Source of the DNA: SHXO01 sp964523885
Lineage (GTDB): Bacteria; Pseudomonadota; Gammaproteobacteria; Burkholderiales; SHXO01
Assembly: GCA_964523885.1 (NCBI GenBank)
Contig: CAZFYX010000069.1
Span: forward strand, 170,447 to 234,446
Reading direction: 5' to 3'
Length of the DNA stretch: 64,000 nucleotides
Shown here piece after piece: positions 17,858 to 26,857 of this stretch (the stretch's first letter is position 1; every line of letters starts with the position of its first letter). Made by a program: the position numbers and the translations under genes. The notes below the pieces were generated by a model. That model searched no databases and had not been told where the DNA came from. It saw only the letters and a list, made by a program, of their open reading frames with translations.

Positions 17858-18358
17858 TCAGGGTGTGCGCCAGAGGCGCACCTGGCGGCGGAATTCGGCC
17901 AGCTCGCCACGCTCCAGGTACGCGCCCAGCACCTCGCCCGGGGCCCACCGCGGCACGAGCGCCAGCTCGACCACGCTCTCGTCGCCGAACGGTGCGGCGC
18001 ACAGGGCTTCGACGCGGAAGTGCTCGTGGAGGAGGTCCTCGCAGCGTGCGATGCGGATGGCCTGGCCTTCCGCGGCTTCGCGTGCGGACAGGTAGGTCGC
18101 CCACAGGTGCGGATGCAGCTGGCGGACCAGCAGGCCCGAACCGCCGTCCAGGTTGACCAGCACCTCGCGCGCGAGCGGGGACGGACCGCGCACGTCGCCG
18201 GGCAGGCGCATGCGCACCCCGGCGAACCCGAGGCAGTCGCGGGCGCCATACCACCACCCGTGCAGGTACTCCAGCCGGCCGAGGCGTCGGTCGACCAGGC
18301 TGGTACGTGGAGCGACCTCGAGGGTGTGGACGTTACGGCGCGGAAGGGCGACGGCCAT
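17858..18358 (-). CDS. Hypothetical protein, 166 residues
   Basis: A soluble protein with no family I recognise. It has no signal peptide or membrane helix and is rich in Arg, Leu and Glu, with alternating strand-like segments (REVLVNLDGGSGLLVRQLHP, VVELALVPRWAPGEVLGAYL). It lies between the lysE-like and GNAT genes on the same strand but with gaps over 130 bp. Codon and GC-position pattern support real coding. Confidence 0.55.
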   Translation of the reverse strand: MAVALPRRNVHTLEVAPRTSLVDRRLGRLEYLHGWWYGARDCLGFAGVRMRLPGDVRGPSPLAREVLVNLDGGSGLLVRQLHPHLWATYLSAREAAEGQAIRIARCEDLLHEHFRVEALCAAPFGDESVVELALVPRWAPGEVLGAYLERGELAEFRRQVRLWRTP

Positions 18359-18530
18359 TCAGGAGCTGGCGGATGGGGAGGCTGCGACGCTCTCGCGGGC
18401 GGCGCTGGGGTCGGGGAGAGGCCGGCCCGTGCCGGCGATGGCTCGCTCTATGTCCTGCACGGCGGGCCCTGTAGCAAGAAGCACGCAAGCGCGGCCAATT
18501 GACATTCGCATCGGCAACTCGCGGCGGCCA

Positions 18531-18980
18531 TCATCGCAACGCCAGTGCGTAGTGGTGGAACACCTCGTCGCGCGTCCACCCCATCGACTCGTACAACCGC
18601 TGCGCGGCCACGTTCGTCCGTGCCGTGGCGAGCTCGAGCCGCGCTGCGCCCCGGGCCTGCCCGCACGCCTGCGCGCTGCGCAGCAGCGCCCGCGCGAGCC
18701 CCCGCCCTCGGGCCGCCGGCGCGACGAACAGGTCGTAGAGCACGAGCAGCGGGGCGGCCGAGACCGAGCAGAACGTCGGGTAGAGCTGCGCGAACGCGTC
18801 CGGCGTGCCGTGCGCCGGAGCCACCAGCACGATGGACTCGCCGCGGACCAGGCGCTCATGGAGGAACGAGCGTGCGAGCGCGAGTTCGCCCGCTTCGCCG
18901 TAGAACTGCCGGTACTGGTCGAACAGGACGGCGACGCGGTCCAGGTCGTCGAGGTTGGCCTGGCGGGTTGCGGGATCCAA
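18531..18980 (-). CDS. GNAT-family N-acetyltransferase
   Basis: A 149-residue GNAT domain. The acetyl-CoA motif is LYDLFVAPAARGRGLARALL around residues 80-100, followed by LELATARTNVAAQRLYESMGW, the usual C-terminal part. The substrate is unknown. The start is a TTG at 18978-18980 giving MDPATRQANLDDLDRV; no upstream ATG fits and the SD is weak, so the exact start is uncertain. Confidence 0.8.
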   Translation of the reverse strand: MDPATRQANLDDLDRVAVLFDQYRQFYGEAGELALARSFLHERLVRGESIVLVAPAHGTPDAFAQLYPTFCSVSAAPLLVLYDLFVAPAARGRGLARALLRSAQACGQARGAARLELATARTNVAAQRLYESMGWTRDEVFHHYALALR

Positions 18981-19133
18981 GGTGTCGTGGCTTTGCGTCC
19001 GCCCCCATCGGCCGGACGCCGGTTGTGAGAAGGGGCCTCAAGCGTACGTCATTTGTGTATGATCCGCGCCGCGGCACACCTAGGGTGGGCCCTGACCACA
19101 GCACATGCCAAACTCGGCCCGAGGATGCTGAGC

Positions 19134-20684
19134 ATGAATGGCCCCCGGTACCCGATCACAGTCCTGCGCCAGGCGGCCGCACTCTGCCGCGCCCCGCTCC
19201 TCATCGCACTGACGCACGCCGCGCTGTTCGACGCGGCCTGCTACTACGTCTATTCCGGCGGCTCGTACTCGACCGCCTTCTTCGCGGCGCTCCTGTGCAC
19301 GGCGAAGCTCGTCCCGCTCTTCTTCATCGTGGCGATGCTGCCGTCGTGGGGCCGCTGGCTGGTCCCGGTGGAGTTCTTCGCGAGCGCGGTGGCCACCTAT
19401 TTCGTGGTCACCTACAAGGTCGAGCTCAGCGCGGACACCCTGGCGCTGCTGTACGAGTCGGATGTCTCCGAGGCGCACGCGTTCGTCGGTGCCACGCTGG
19501 CGGGCTGGGTCGCGGCCTGCACCGCAGCGGGCGTGCTGCTCGCGCGCCGGATTCCCCTGGCGAAGGGCCTGCGCTGGCCCGCAGGTGCGGTCGCACTGGT
19601 GGTGATGGTTCCGCTCTACCAATGGGGCGGCGACCTGCGTCGCGTGGTCGCCGAGAAGCTTCCTGCGCAGTTGCCTTACGTCCTGTGGCAGCAGAGCAGC
19701 CGCTACTTTGCCCAGCGTCACCAGCTGGAGCACCTGCTGGCGGGCAAGCAGGACATCTCGCGGCTGCCGCTTTCCGCCAAGGGGGACGACGTCGAGGCGG
19801 TGCTGGTGATCGGCGAGTCCGCGCGCAGCGACCACTTCCAGCTCAACGGCTACGCGCGGGAGACCACGCCGACGCTCGCAGCGCGCGGTGTCGTGAGCTA
19901 TCCCAACTCGCTGGCCTGCGGCAACCGCACGCGCATCTCCGTCCCCTGCCTGTTGACCCGTGCCGGGATCGGCGTGGCCCCTGAGCAGCTTGCGGACGAG
20001 AGCTCGCTCATCTCGGTGTTCAACGCTGCCGGCTTCGGCACCCAGTGGCTGTCCAACCAGCGGGTCATGCATGGCAACGACACCATCACCACGGCGCTGG
20101 CCGCCGAGGCGGGGCGCTCGCTGTTCAACCGCTCCTCGTACCGGACCGCCAGGGACGAGGTGATCCTGCCGGCCGTCGCCGACCACCTGCAGAGTGCCGG
20201 CCGGCGCCACCTGACCGTGGTCCACACGGTGGGCAGCCACTGGGCTTATCAGAACCGCTATCCGAAGGAGCTCGAGCGCTTCAAGCCCGCCTGCGACGAC
20301 AGCAACCCGCAGCTGTGCTCGCGCGAGGAACTGGTCAACGCCTACGACAACTCCATCCTGGCCACGGACGCGTTCCTCGCCTCGGTCATCGAGCTGCTCG
20401 AGGAGCGCGATGCCTTCCTGATCTACGTCTCCGACCACGGCGAGTCCCTGGGCGAGGACGGGTACTACGGTCACGGACAGGCGGTGGAGCGGCTGGAGCA
20501 GCGCCTGATCCCGTTTCTGTTCTGGGCCTCGGATACGTTCAAGGCGCGTCATCCGGAGCGCTACCAGCGGGCGCTGGAGCTGGGCGGCAAGGCGCTCACG
20601 CACGATTTCGTGTTCCACTCCATGCTGCGCTGTGCAGGCATCGACGGCGAGGTCGTCGACCGCGCCTACAGCATCTGCGGCTAG
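19134..20684 (+). CDS. EptA-like phosphoethanolamine transferase
   Basis: A 516-residue inner-membrane enzyme of the EptA/sulfatase-like family that transfers phosphoethanolamine to lipid A or another envelope acceptor. Five N-terminal helices are followed by a periplasmic domain with VIGESARSDHFQLNGYARETTP, the nucleophile segment CGNRTRISVPC (Thr266 between Cys262 and Cys272, as in EptA/MCR) and ISDHGESLGEDGYYGHG-type metal ligands. The ATG at 19134 has GAGGA nine bases upstream. TATGAT at 19058-19063 is a possible -10 element. It may add cationic groups alongside the 1-3579 sugar cluster. Confidence 0.85.
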   Translation: MNGPRYPITVLRQAAALCRAPLLIALTHAALFDAACYYVYSGGSYSTAFFAALLCTAKLVPLFFIVAMLPSWGRWLVPVEFFASAVATYFVVTYKVELSADTLALLYESDVSEAHAFVGATLAGWVAACTAAGVLLARRIPLAKGLRWPAGAVALVVMVPLYQWGGDLRRVVAEKLPAQLPYVLWQQSSRYFAQRHQLEHLLAGKQDISRLPLSAKGDDVEAVLVIGESARSDHFQLNGYARETTPTLAARGVVSYPNSLACGNRTRISVPCLLTRAGIGVAPEQLADESSLISVFNAAGFGTQWLSNQRVMHGNDTITTALAAEAGRSLFNRSSYRTARDEVILPAVADHLQSAGRRHLTVVHTVGSHWAYQNRYPKELERFKPACDDSNPQLCSREELVNAYDNSILATDAFLASVIELLEERDAFLIYVSDHGESLGEDGYYGHGQAVERLEQRLIPFLFWASDTFKARHPERYQRALELGGKALTHDFVFHSMLRCAGIDGEVVDRAYSICG

Positions 20685-20801
20685 CCGGGGGCGCGAGCAC
20701 ACCCGGTGTACAGTGCTGCAGGGTGAAACGTTCGCCGGCGCGCGCGGACCAAGTGCTATATGGGGCTGGCAGGGGCCGCCACTGAGGGAGAACCCGAATC
20801 G

Positions 20802-22085
20802 ATGACCATGCCGTCGAACCGCAGCGCGGCGTCGCGAGCGAGCGGTGCCGCGGCCGACTGGCCCGCGCGCTATGCCGCGACGCGCGCCGCGACCGTTGCA
20901 CTGGCCGCAGGCCTGTCACCCGAGGACTGCGCACTGCAGTCGATGCCCGACGCGAGCCCGGTCAAGTGGCACCTGGCCCACACCAGCTGGTTCTTCGAGA
21001 CCTTCGTGCTGGCGCCCAACCTGGCCGGCTACCAGGCCTTCGATCCGGCGTTCCGGGTACTGTTCAACTCGTACTACGTGCAGGTCGGGGCGCGCCATCC
21101 ACGCCCTGAGCGCGGGCTCATCTCCCGCCCGGGGCTCGCGGAGGTGTGCGCCTACCGCAGTCACGTCGATGCCGGCATTGCGCGCTGGCTGGAGAGCGGA
21201 GCGGCCGCGCCGGCGGCGCTGGCGCTGCTCGAGCTCGGGGTGCACCACGAGCAGCAGCACCAGGAGCTCATCCTCACCGACCTGAAGCACCTCTTCTCGC
21301 GCAATCCTGCGCGCCCTGCCTACCGGAGCCTCGCCACGCCCGCCTGCGGCGCTGCACCCGCGCTGCGCTGGCAGGCCTTCCCCGCCGGCGTCCAGGAGAT
21401 CGGTCACGCCGGCAGGGGCTTCTGCTTCGACAACGAGCAGCCCCGCCACCGCACCTACCTGCGCGGATTCGAGCTGGCCGCGCGGCTGGTGACCAACGGC
21501 GAGTACCTGGCGTTCATCGACGACCAGGGCTACGAGCGGCCGGAGCTCTGGCTGTCCGACGGCTGGGACGCATGCAAGGCCCAGGGCTGGACCGCCCCGG
21601 CCTACTGGGAGCGGGGCAGCGACGGCTGGCACATCTTCACCCTGGGCGGCATGCGCGCGCTCGACCGCGCCGAGCCGGTGACCCACGTGAGCTTCTACGA
21701 AGCCGATGCCTTCGCCAGGTGGGCGGGCGCGCGCCTGCCGACCGAGGCGGAGTGGGAGGTGCTGGCGGCGCGCGAGCCGGCGGACGGAAACTTCGTCGAG
21801 TCGGGCGCGCTCCATCCGGTTCCTGCAACCGATGCCGGCACCCTGCAGCAGGTCTTCGGCGACGTGTGGGAGTGGACCGCCAGCGCCTACCTCGGCTACC
21901 CGGGCTATCGTCCCGCTTCGGGCGCGGTGGGCGAGTACAACGGCAAGTTCATGGTGAACCAGTTCGTGCTGCGCGGCGGCTCGTGTGCCACGCCGCGCGC
22001 CCACATCCGCGCGACCTACCGCAACTTCTTCCCGCCGGCTGCGCGCTGGCAATTCTCGGGGATACGGTTGGCGCGCGACGCGTGA
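20802..22085 (+). CDS. egtB: Hercynine oxygenase EgtB
   Basis: A 427-residue EgtB, the iron enzyme that joins hercynine to gamma-glutamylcysteine or cysteine by oxidative C-S bond formation. The N-terminal DinB_2 domain has WHLAHTSWFFETFVL and the iron-ligand HHEQQHQE. The C-terminal formylglycine-generating-enzyme-like domain has ARLPTEAEWEVLAA and VLRGGSCATPRAHIRATYRNFF. Its partner egtD is at 5747-6733, not adjacent; no egtA, egtC or egtE was seen here. The start follows GGGAG, about 11 bases upstream. Confidence 0.92.
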   Translation: MTMPSNRSAASRASGAAADWPARYAATRAATVALAAGLSPEDCALQSMPDASPVKWHLAHTSWFFETFVLAPNLAGYQAFDPAFRVLFNSYYVQVGARHPRPERGLISRPGLAEVCAYRSHVDAGIARWLESGAAAPAALALLELGVHHEQQHQELILTDLKHLFSRNPARPAYRSLATPACGAAPALRWQAFPAGVQEIGHAGRGFCFDNEQPRHRTYLRGFELAARLVTNGEYLAFIDDQGYERPELWLSDGWDACKAQGWTAPAYWERGSDGWHIFTLGGMRALDRAEPVTHVSFYEADAFARWAGARLPTEAEWEVLAAREPADGNFVESGALHPVPATDAGTLQQVFGDVWEWTASAYLGYPGYRPASGAVGEYNGKFMVNQFVLRGGSCATPRAHIRATYRNFFPPAARWQFSGIRLARDA

Positions 22086-22094
22086 GCGCGAGGC

Positions 22095-22200
22095 GCTAGG
22101 CCATAAGCCCTAGGCCCTAGGCTCTAGACACCAGGGATGTTGAGCGGCGCGCGCGCCGCGTTTTACTTCTGGCGTCTGGCACCTAGGGCCTAGAGCCTGA
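22095..22200. repeat. Inverted CCTAGG/CTAGG heptamer array between egtB and mscS
   Basis: The left arm (22095-22133) holds units around CTAGGCC, CCTAGG and CTCTAG; the right arm (22169-22200) holds their complements (ACCTAGGGCCTAGAGCC). It belongs to the same family style as the arrays at 14122 and 41513 and lies between convergent genes. Confidence 0.65.
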
Positions 22201-22228
22201 GATCCCGGCGCCCGGCGCCGGGATCTCA
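22198..22228 (-). terminator. 14-bp stem overlapping the mscS stop codon
   Basis: TGAGATCCCGGCGC and its reverse complement form 14-bp arms around a 3-nt loop, ending on the mscS stop (22226-22228). This very stable hairpin lies between convergent genes and probably ends mscS transcription, although no T-run follows. Confidence 0.5.
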
Positions 22229-23041
22229 TACCGTCCTTTGCGCCACCCGCGATTCCGGCACCGGGTACCCGGCGGCAGCGCCGACCTCGGCGATCGCGCT
22301 GTTGGTGTCGAAGAACACCTGCCAGTAGTGCGCGTTGGCGCAGAACGGCTGCACCGCCAGCACGGTGCCGCGCTCGTTGAAGTCGAGGATCGCGACGTTC
22401 GGCGCCGGCGATTGCACCACGTTGGGGATGCGCGCCACGCGCTCCTGCAGCCGCCGCACCGCGTCCTGCGGATCGACCGAGTGCGCCACCAGCGCCTTGA
22501 GGTCCACGCGCCGGACCGGGTTGGTGCTGTAGTTGGAGATCGTCTCCGAGAAGATCTTGTTGTTGCCCACGTACACGCGGACATTGTCGCCGGTGTCCAG
22601 GGCGGTGACGAACAGGCCGAGCTCGCGCACCTCGCCGGTCACGCCCCCGACGCTGATCATGTCCCCCACCTTGAAGGGACGCAGCACCATCAGGAACATG
22701 CCGGCGGCGAAGTTCGCCAGCAGTCCGCCCCAGGCGGCACCGATGGCGATGCCGAGCGCAGCGAGCAGCGCCGCGAACGAAGTGGTCTCGATGCCGAGCA
22801 CCGAGAGCACCGCGATGAACAGCAGGAGCTTCAACAGCACGTTGGCGCCGGCCTCGGCATAGCGCGCCAGCGTGGCGTCGACCTTGCGCGCGAGCAGCGT
22901 CCGCCCCAATGCCGCCCGCAGCAGCTTGATCACCCAGTTGCCGACGATCCAGACCGCGATCGCGCCCAGCAGCTTCCAGCCCAGCGGCACCAGGTACGTG
23001 TTCAGGAGGTGCGTGGCCTGGCTCATCACGTCGTTGGGCAT
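22226..23041 (-). CDS. Small-conductance mechanosensitive channel (MscS family)
   Basis: A 271-residue MscS channel, close to the 286 residues of E. coli MscS. Three N-terminal helices end in the pore helix AAWGGLLANFAAGMFLMVLRP, then the beta domain (FKVGDMISVGGVTGEV) and the alpha-beta C-terminal cage. It releases solutes on hypo-osmotic shock. The ATG at 23041 is the obvious start. Confidence 0.9.
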   Translation of the reverse strand: MPNDVMSQATHLLNTYLVPLGWKLLGAIAVWIVGNWVIKLLRAALGRTLLARKVDATLARYAEAGANVLLKLLLFIAVLSVLGIETTSFAALLAALGIAIGAAWGGLLANFAAGMFLMVLRPFKVGDMISVGGVTGEVRELGLFVTALDTGDNVRVYVGNNKIFSETISNYSTNPVRRVDLKALVAHSVDPQDAVRRLQERVARIPNVVQSPAPNVAILDFNERGTVLAVQPFCANAHYWQVFFDTNSAIAEVGAAAGYPVPESRVAQRTV

Positions 23042-23200
23042 CTGGTCGATCCTCGTAGTGGGGAAGGGCGGGCGCGGGCGCGCCCCGGCCGTGCGGCAGC
23101 GCGCTTCCCGGGCGCGCGCGTGCGGCGGCGCATGATGCCAAAGGAATGGGCGGGTGTCGAGGCTGGCACCCGCCGTCGGGGCGACGGCCCGGGGCGAGCG

Positions 23201-23992
23201 TCAGTTGCGGTAGGGGATGCCCTTGCGGTCGAGCATGCGCAGCAGCGCGGGCCATTCCTTCTCCAGTTCCGACCCGCCGGGGCGCTGGAACTGGAGGTAG
23301 CCCTTGTTCGCCGTGTTCTGCCCGATCACGCCGAGCTCGACCCTGCCGCCGGCGAGCGCGTCGATCTGGATCTGGCACGCGCAGTCCAGGTAGTACATCA
23401 GCTGGAACGCCTCGCCCACCGTCGCACCCAGCGAGAGCAGGCCGTGATTGCGCAGGATCATGGCCTTGGACTCCTTGCCCAGGTCGGCCGCGAGCCGGCT
23501 GCGCTCGTCGAGCTCCAGCGCGATGCCCTCGTAGTCGTGATAGGTCAGCATGCCCCACACGCGCAGGGAGTGCTGGCTGATCGGCAGCAGCCCGCACTTC
23601 TGCGCCGACACCGCGACCCCGGCCCGGGTGTGGGTGTGGATCACGCAGTTGACCTCGGGGCGCGCCTCGTGCACGCAGCCGTGGATCACGAATCCGGCGT
23701 AGTTCACCCCCAGCCCGGTCGGGTCGTCGATCGCGTTGCCCTCCTTGTCGATCTTCACCAGCGTCGAGGCGGTGATCTCGTCGAACATCAGGCCGTAGGG
23801 ATTGATGAGCAGGTGCTCCGACCCGGGGACGCGGGCGGAGAAGTGGGTGTAGATCAGATCGGTCCAGCGGAACTGGGCGGCCAGCTGGTAGGCGGCGGCG
23901 AGGTCGCAGCGCATGGCCCATTCCTCCTCGCTGACGCGGCTGCGCACGGACGAATCGGATACGGGGGCCAGCTTCCGGGCTCTCTCGGACAT
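23201..23992 (-). CDS. Class II aldolase/adducin-family protein
   Basis: A 263-residue class II aldolase/adducin-domain protein, related to fuculose-phosphate aldolase and to family members that act on small hydroxy acids. The zinc-binding CVIHTHTRAG (HxH) lies near residue 115, with further His residues downstream (NHGLLSLG). GAGGAGGAT precedes the ATG. No neighbours point to a substrate. Confidence 0.85.
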   Translation of the reverse strand: MSERARKLAPVSDSSVRSRVSEEEWAMRCDLAAAYQLAAQFRWTDLIYTHFSARVPGSEHLLINPYGLMFDEITASTLVKIDKEGNAIDDPTGLGVNYAGFVIHGCVHEARPEVNCVIHTHTRAGVAVSAQKCGLLPISQHSLRVWGMLTYHDYEGIALELDERSRLAADLGKESKAMILRNHGLLSLGATVGEAFQLMYYLDCACQIQIDALAGGRVELGVIGQNTANKGYLQFQRPGGSELEKEWPALLRMLDRKGIPYRN

Positions 23993-24048
23993 GGGATCCT
24001 CCTCCTCGGTGATGGCTGATGATAGCGCCTCGCGGCTCGCGCGTTTTC

Positions 24049-24089
24049 TTGATCCAGGTAAAGACCGCCGCGGTTCGCGCCGCTATAGT
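24049..24089 (+). promoter_or_regulatory. FNR-like half-conserved site with -10 TATAGT
   Basis: TTGAT-CCAG-GTAAA (24049-24062) has one perfect FNR arm and one degraded arm. TATAGT at 24084-24089 is centred 31 bp downstream, which would put the site near -41 from the start of transcription, the class II activator position. The gene served would be the 88-residue membrane protein at 24126. Confidence 0.4.
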
Positions 24090-24125
24090 GCGCGACGCAA
24101 AACTCGAACTACCCGGGGTCCACCC

Positions 24126-24392
24126 ATGCCGCTGCTCGACAGGCTGCGCCGCTCCCGCACCGCGCTCGCCCTGCTGGTCACCATCCTCTACGCCGTCCTC
24201 GCCGCCATCGCGCTGTACGTCCCGATCGCCCCGACCGCACCGTTCAGCCGCATTTTCGGCACGCCGGACCTGGCCCGGCAGGCGGTGGTCGACTTCGTCC
24301 AGCTGCTGTTCTGGCCGATCGCCGGGTTCCTGCTGGTGACGGCCGCCCGGGAGATCGCCGCGGCCGCCGCTGAGGGCTCCCGCCACAGCTGA
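24126..24392 (+). CDS. Small two-helix membrane protein before aau operon
   Basis: An 88-residue protein with two hydrophobic helices (about residues 13-33 and 56-76) joined by a polar loop with IFGTPDLARQAVVD. No family recognised. It lies 100 bp before aauB on the same strand but a -10-like TATACT falls between them, so it is not clearly part of the operon. Confidence 0.6.
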   Translation: MPLLDRLRRSRTALALLVTILYAVLAAIALYVPIAPTAPFSRIFGTPDLARQAVVDFVQLLFWPIAGFLLVTAAREIAAAAAEGSRHS

Positions 24393-24411
24393 GCCTCGCC
24401 GCCGCGACTAC

Positions 24412-24442
24412 TTGCGCGGCGGCCGTCCACCCCGGCTATACT
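24412..24442 (+). promoter_or_regulatory. Possible aau operon promoter
   Basis: TATACT (24437-24442) is a good -10 hexamer 51 bp before aauB. The best -35 candidate is TTGCGC at 24412-24417, with a long 19-bp spacer, so activation by a regulator is likely if this is the promoter. Confidence 0.4.
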
Positions 24443-24492
24443 TCCCTCCTGCGGGAAAGGGGACCCCGCCAGCTCATCCGGGAGGGAAACAC

Positions 24493-25638
24493 ATGTCATT
24501 CCAATTCCGGGGCGCGCGCCGCGCCTCCGTCGTGATCCTGGCAGGTGCGCTCCTCGCAGGCAGCGCGGCCGCCGAGTTCAAGCCCGAAGAGGTGGTCGTC
24601 GGGCCGCCGATCAGCGCCAAGAGCCGGGCCTACCTGCTTGACATCGCCATCAACCACATCCAGGATGGCAAGGTCCACATCGTAGACGGCGACACGCTGC
24701 GCTACCTGGGTACCGTCGGTTCCGGCTTCACCGGGCAGTCGCTCGTAACGCCCGACAAGAAGGACCTGATCATCGCCACGACCTACTACTCCCGCGGCCA
24801 GCGCGGCGACCGCTCCGACGTGGTCGAGGTATGGGATGCCGACACCCTGCAGTTCAAGTACGAGATCCCGATCTCGCCCAAGCGCGCCATGGCGCTCAAC
24901 TACCAGGGCCTGCTGCGGCTGTCGGCGAACAGCCGCTGGCTGCTCTCGCAGAATGCGACGCCGGCCACCTCGGTGGAAGTGGTGGACATGCAGGCAAAGA
25001 AGGCGGTGGGTGACGTGGCGCTGCCGGGCTGCTTCGGCATCTACCCGGCCAAGTCCAATCCCAACCGCTTCGCCACGCTGTGCGGCGACGGCACCATCAC
25101 CACCGTCACGCTGGATGACAACGGCGGCGTTGCCAGCCGGGCCACCAGCGACAAGGTGTTCGATCCGGACAAGGACGCCTGGTTCGTCTCGGCCGAGCAG
25201 GTCGGCGACACCTATTACTTCGTCAGCTTCCTGGGCAACCTCACCGCCGTGAACGTGGGTGGAGACACCGCCAAGGTCGAAGGCAGCTTCGCGATGGTCA
25301 CCGGCGCCGACCTGAAGAAGAACTGGCGGCCCGGCGGCTACCAGGTCATCGCGATCCACGGCGATCGCGCCTACGTGACCATGCATCCCAACGGCGCAGA
25401 GGGCAGCCACAAGAACCCGGCCGCCGAGATCTGGGTCATCGACATCGCCAAGAAGAAGCGCATCACCCGCATGCCCGGGAACGAGGCAGTCGCGGTCAAG
25501 ACCGGCGAGGACGGGATGAAGCTGTTCGCCATCAACCCGGTGAAGGCCGAACTGCTGGTCTACGACAAGCTCGGGCCGAAGCCACGGGTGCGCAAGCTGC
25601 AGGTCGGCGAAGCCTCGCTGCAGCTGGTGGCGTACTGA
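24493..25638 (+). CDS. aauB: Aromatic amine dehydrogenase large subunit
   Basis: A 381-residue beta-propeller subunit of tryptophan tryptophylquinone amine dehydrogenases. A signal peptide (ASVVILAGALLAGSAAAEF) leads into RSDVVEVWDADTL, SQNATPATSVEVVD and GGYQVIAIHG, which fit the aromatic amine dehydrogenase large subunit better than methylamine dehydrogenase. It forms the periplasmic alpha subunit that frames the TTQ-bearing small subunit. GGGAGGGAAACAC precedes the ATG. Followed by aauE with one-base stop-start overlap. Confidence 0.85.
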   Translation: MSFQFRGARRASVVILAGALLAGSAAAEFKPEEVVVGPPISAKSRAYLLDIAINHIQDGKVHIVDGDTLRYLGTVGSGFTGQSLVTPDKKDLIIATTYYSRGQRGDRSDVVEVWDADTLQFKYEIPISPKRAMALNYQGLLRLSANSRWLLSQNATPATSVEVVDMQAKKAVGDVALPGCFGIYPAKSNPNRFATLCGDGTITTVTLDDNGGVASRATSDKVFDPDKDAWFVSAEQVGDTYYFVSFLGNLTAVNVGGDTAKVEGSFAMVTGADLKKNWRPGGYQVIAIHGDRAYVTMHPNGAEGSHKNPAAEIWVIDIAKKKRITRMPGNEAVAVKTGEDGMKLFAINPVKAELLVYDKLGPKPRVRKLQVGEASLQLVAY

Positions 25639-26207
25639 TGAACGGTTGGGTGGCCGCGGATCCGGTCGCGGTGGGCGCCATCGTCGGCGCCCTCGCCCTG
25701 ATCCTGTTCGCGGCCGCCTGGCACAAGTTCAGCGAGCCGGACGTGTTCGCGGGGGCGCTGCAGGCCTACCAGCTGCTGCCGGCTGCCGCGGTCGACCCGG
25801 TCGCCCGGATCCTGCCCTGGCTGGAAGCGGGCATCGGCGTGGCCATGCTGGTCCCGGCCACGCGCGACCCCGCGCTGCTCGCTTTCGCCGCGCTGATCCT
25901 GGGCTATGCCGCAGCGATGGCGATCAACCTGCTGCGCGGGCGCCGCCAGATCGATTGCGGCTGCGGGGGCGAGGTGCATCCGTTGTCCTGGGGGCTGCTG
26001 CTGCGCAACGGCGTACTCGCCGTCGCGGCCCTCGCGGTTGCCGGTCCGGCCATCGAGCGCGACTTCGAATGGCTCGACGGCGTCACCCTGGTGATCGGGG
26101 TGCTGGCCTTCTACGCGCTGTACCTGCTGTTCGACGAGCTGCTGCGGCAGTTCAGCCGGATCGCCCAGCTGCGGGCGGCCGAGAACCAAGAACTGGAGGC
26201 GAAGTGA
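25638..26207 (+). CDS. aauE: MauE/AauE membrane maturation protein
   Basis: A 189-residue MauE/DoxX-like membrane protein. Visible is AAAWHKFSEPDVFAGALQAYQLLP, the usual opening of MauE, and a later CGCGGEVHPLSWGLLLRNG whose Cys pair may handle electrons or disulfides for the six-disulfide small subunit. MauE with MauD is needed for export or disulfide formation of the small subunit. Its start overlaps the aauB stop by one base. Confidence 0.85.
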   Translation: MNGWVAADPVAVGAIVGALALILFAAAWHKFSEPDVFAGALQAYQLLPAAAVDPVARILPWLEAGIGVAMLVPATRDPALLAFAALILGYAAAMAINLLRGRRQIDCGCGGEVHPLSWGLLLRNGVLAVAALAVAGPAIERDFEWLDGVTLVIGVLAFYALYLLFDELLRQFSRIAQLRAAENQELEAK

Positions 26208-26821
26208 CCAGCCTGATGATCTCCAACGTGCTGCTGTGGGTGCTCATGCTCGGCGTGATCGTCGCGCTGTGGGCGCTGGCCCGGCAGGTCGGCATCCTGT
26301 ACGAACGCGTGGCCCCGATGGGCGCGCTGATCACCGACGCGGGGCCGAAGCTGGGCGAGGCGGCGCCGCAGTTCGAGCTGCCCGCGCTCAGCGGTGCGCG
26401 CATCGCGATCGGCGGCGAACGGGCCAAGAGCCAGCTTCTGTTCTTCCTGTCGCCGACCTGCCCGATCTGCAAGAAGCTGCTGCCGGTGCTGCGCTCCTCG
26501 GCCGCGGCCGAGCGCGACTGGCTGGACGTGGTGCTGGCGAGCGACGGCGAGGCGACCCAGCACCTGGCCTTCTACGGCGAGGCGAAGCTCAACGAGTTCC
26601 CCTACGTGCTGTCGGCCGACCTCGGCATGACCTACCGGGTGAGCCGGCTGCCGTATGCCGTGCTGATGGACGAACGCGGTATCATCCGCGCAAAGGGCAT
26701 GATCAACACGCGCGAGCATCTGGAAAGCTTGTTCAACGCCAAGGAGCTGGGCGTCGGCTCGGTGCAGGAATACCTGCGCGAGCGCATGCCTGCCCAGCAC
26801 CAGCACGGCGAGACTGTCTGA
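26204..26821 (+). CDS. aauD: MauD/AauD thioredoxin-like maturation protein
   Basis: A 205-residue MauD: one N-terminal membrane helix, then a periplasmic thioredoxin-like domain with the redox pair CPIC in LSPTCPICKKLL (near residue 85). It probably forms or isomerises disulfides of the TTQ small subunit. I chose the GTG at 26204 because GGAGG lies five bases before it; it overlaps the aauE stop. An ATG at 26216 is possible but has no SD at the right distance. Confidence 0.85.
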   Translation: MTSLMISNVLLWVLMLGVIVALWALARQVGILYERVAPMGALITDAGPKLGEAAPQFELPALSGARIAIGGERAKSQLLFFLSPTCPICKKLLPVLRSSAAAERDWLDVVLASDGEATQHLAFYGEAKLNEFPYVLSADLGMTYRVSRLPYAVLMDERGIIRAKGMINTREHLESLFNAKELGVGSVQEYLRERMPAQHQHGETV

Positions 26822-26857
26822 TCGTAGTCATCGGGTTTGCGAGCGGGAGGGAAGAAG

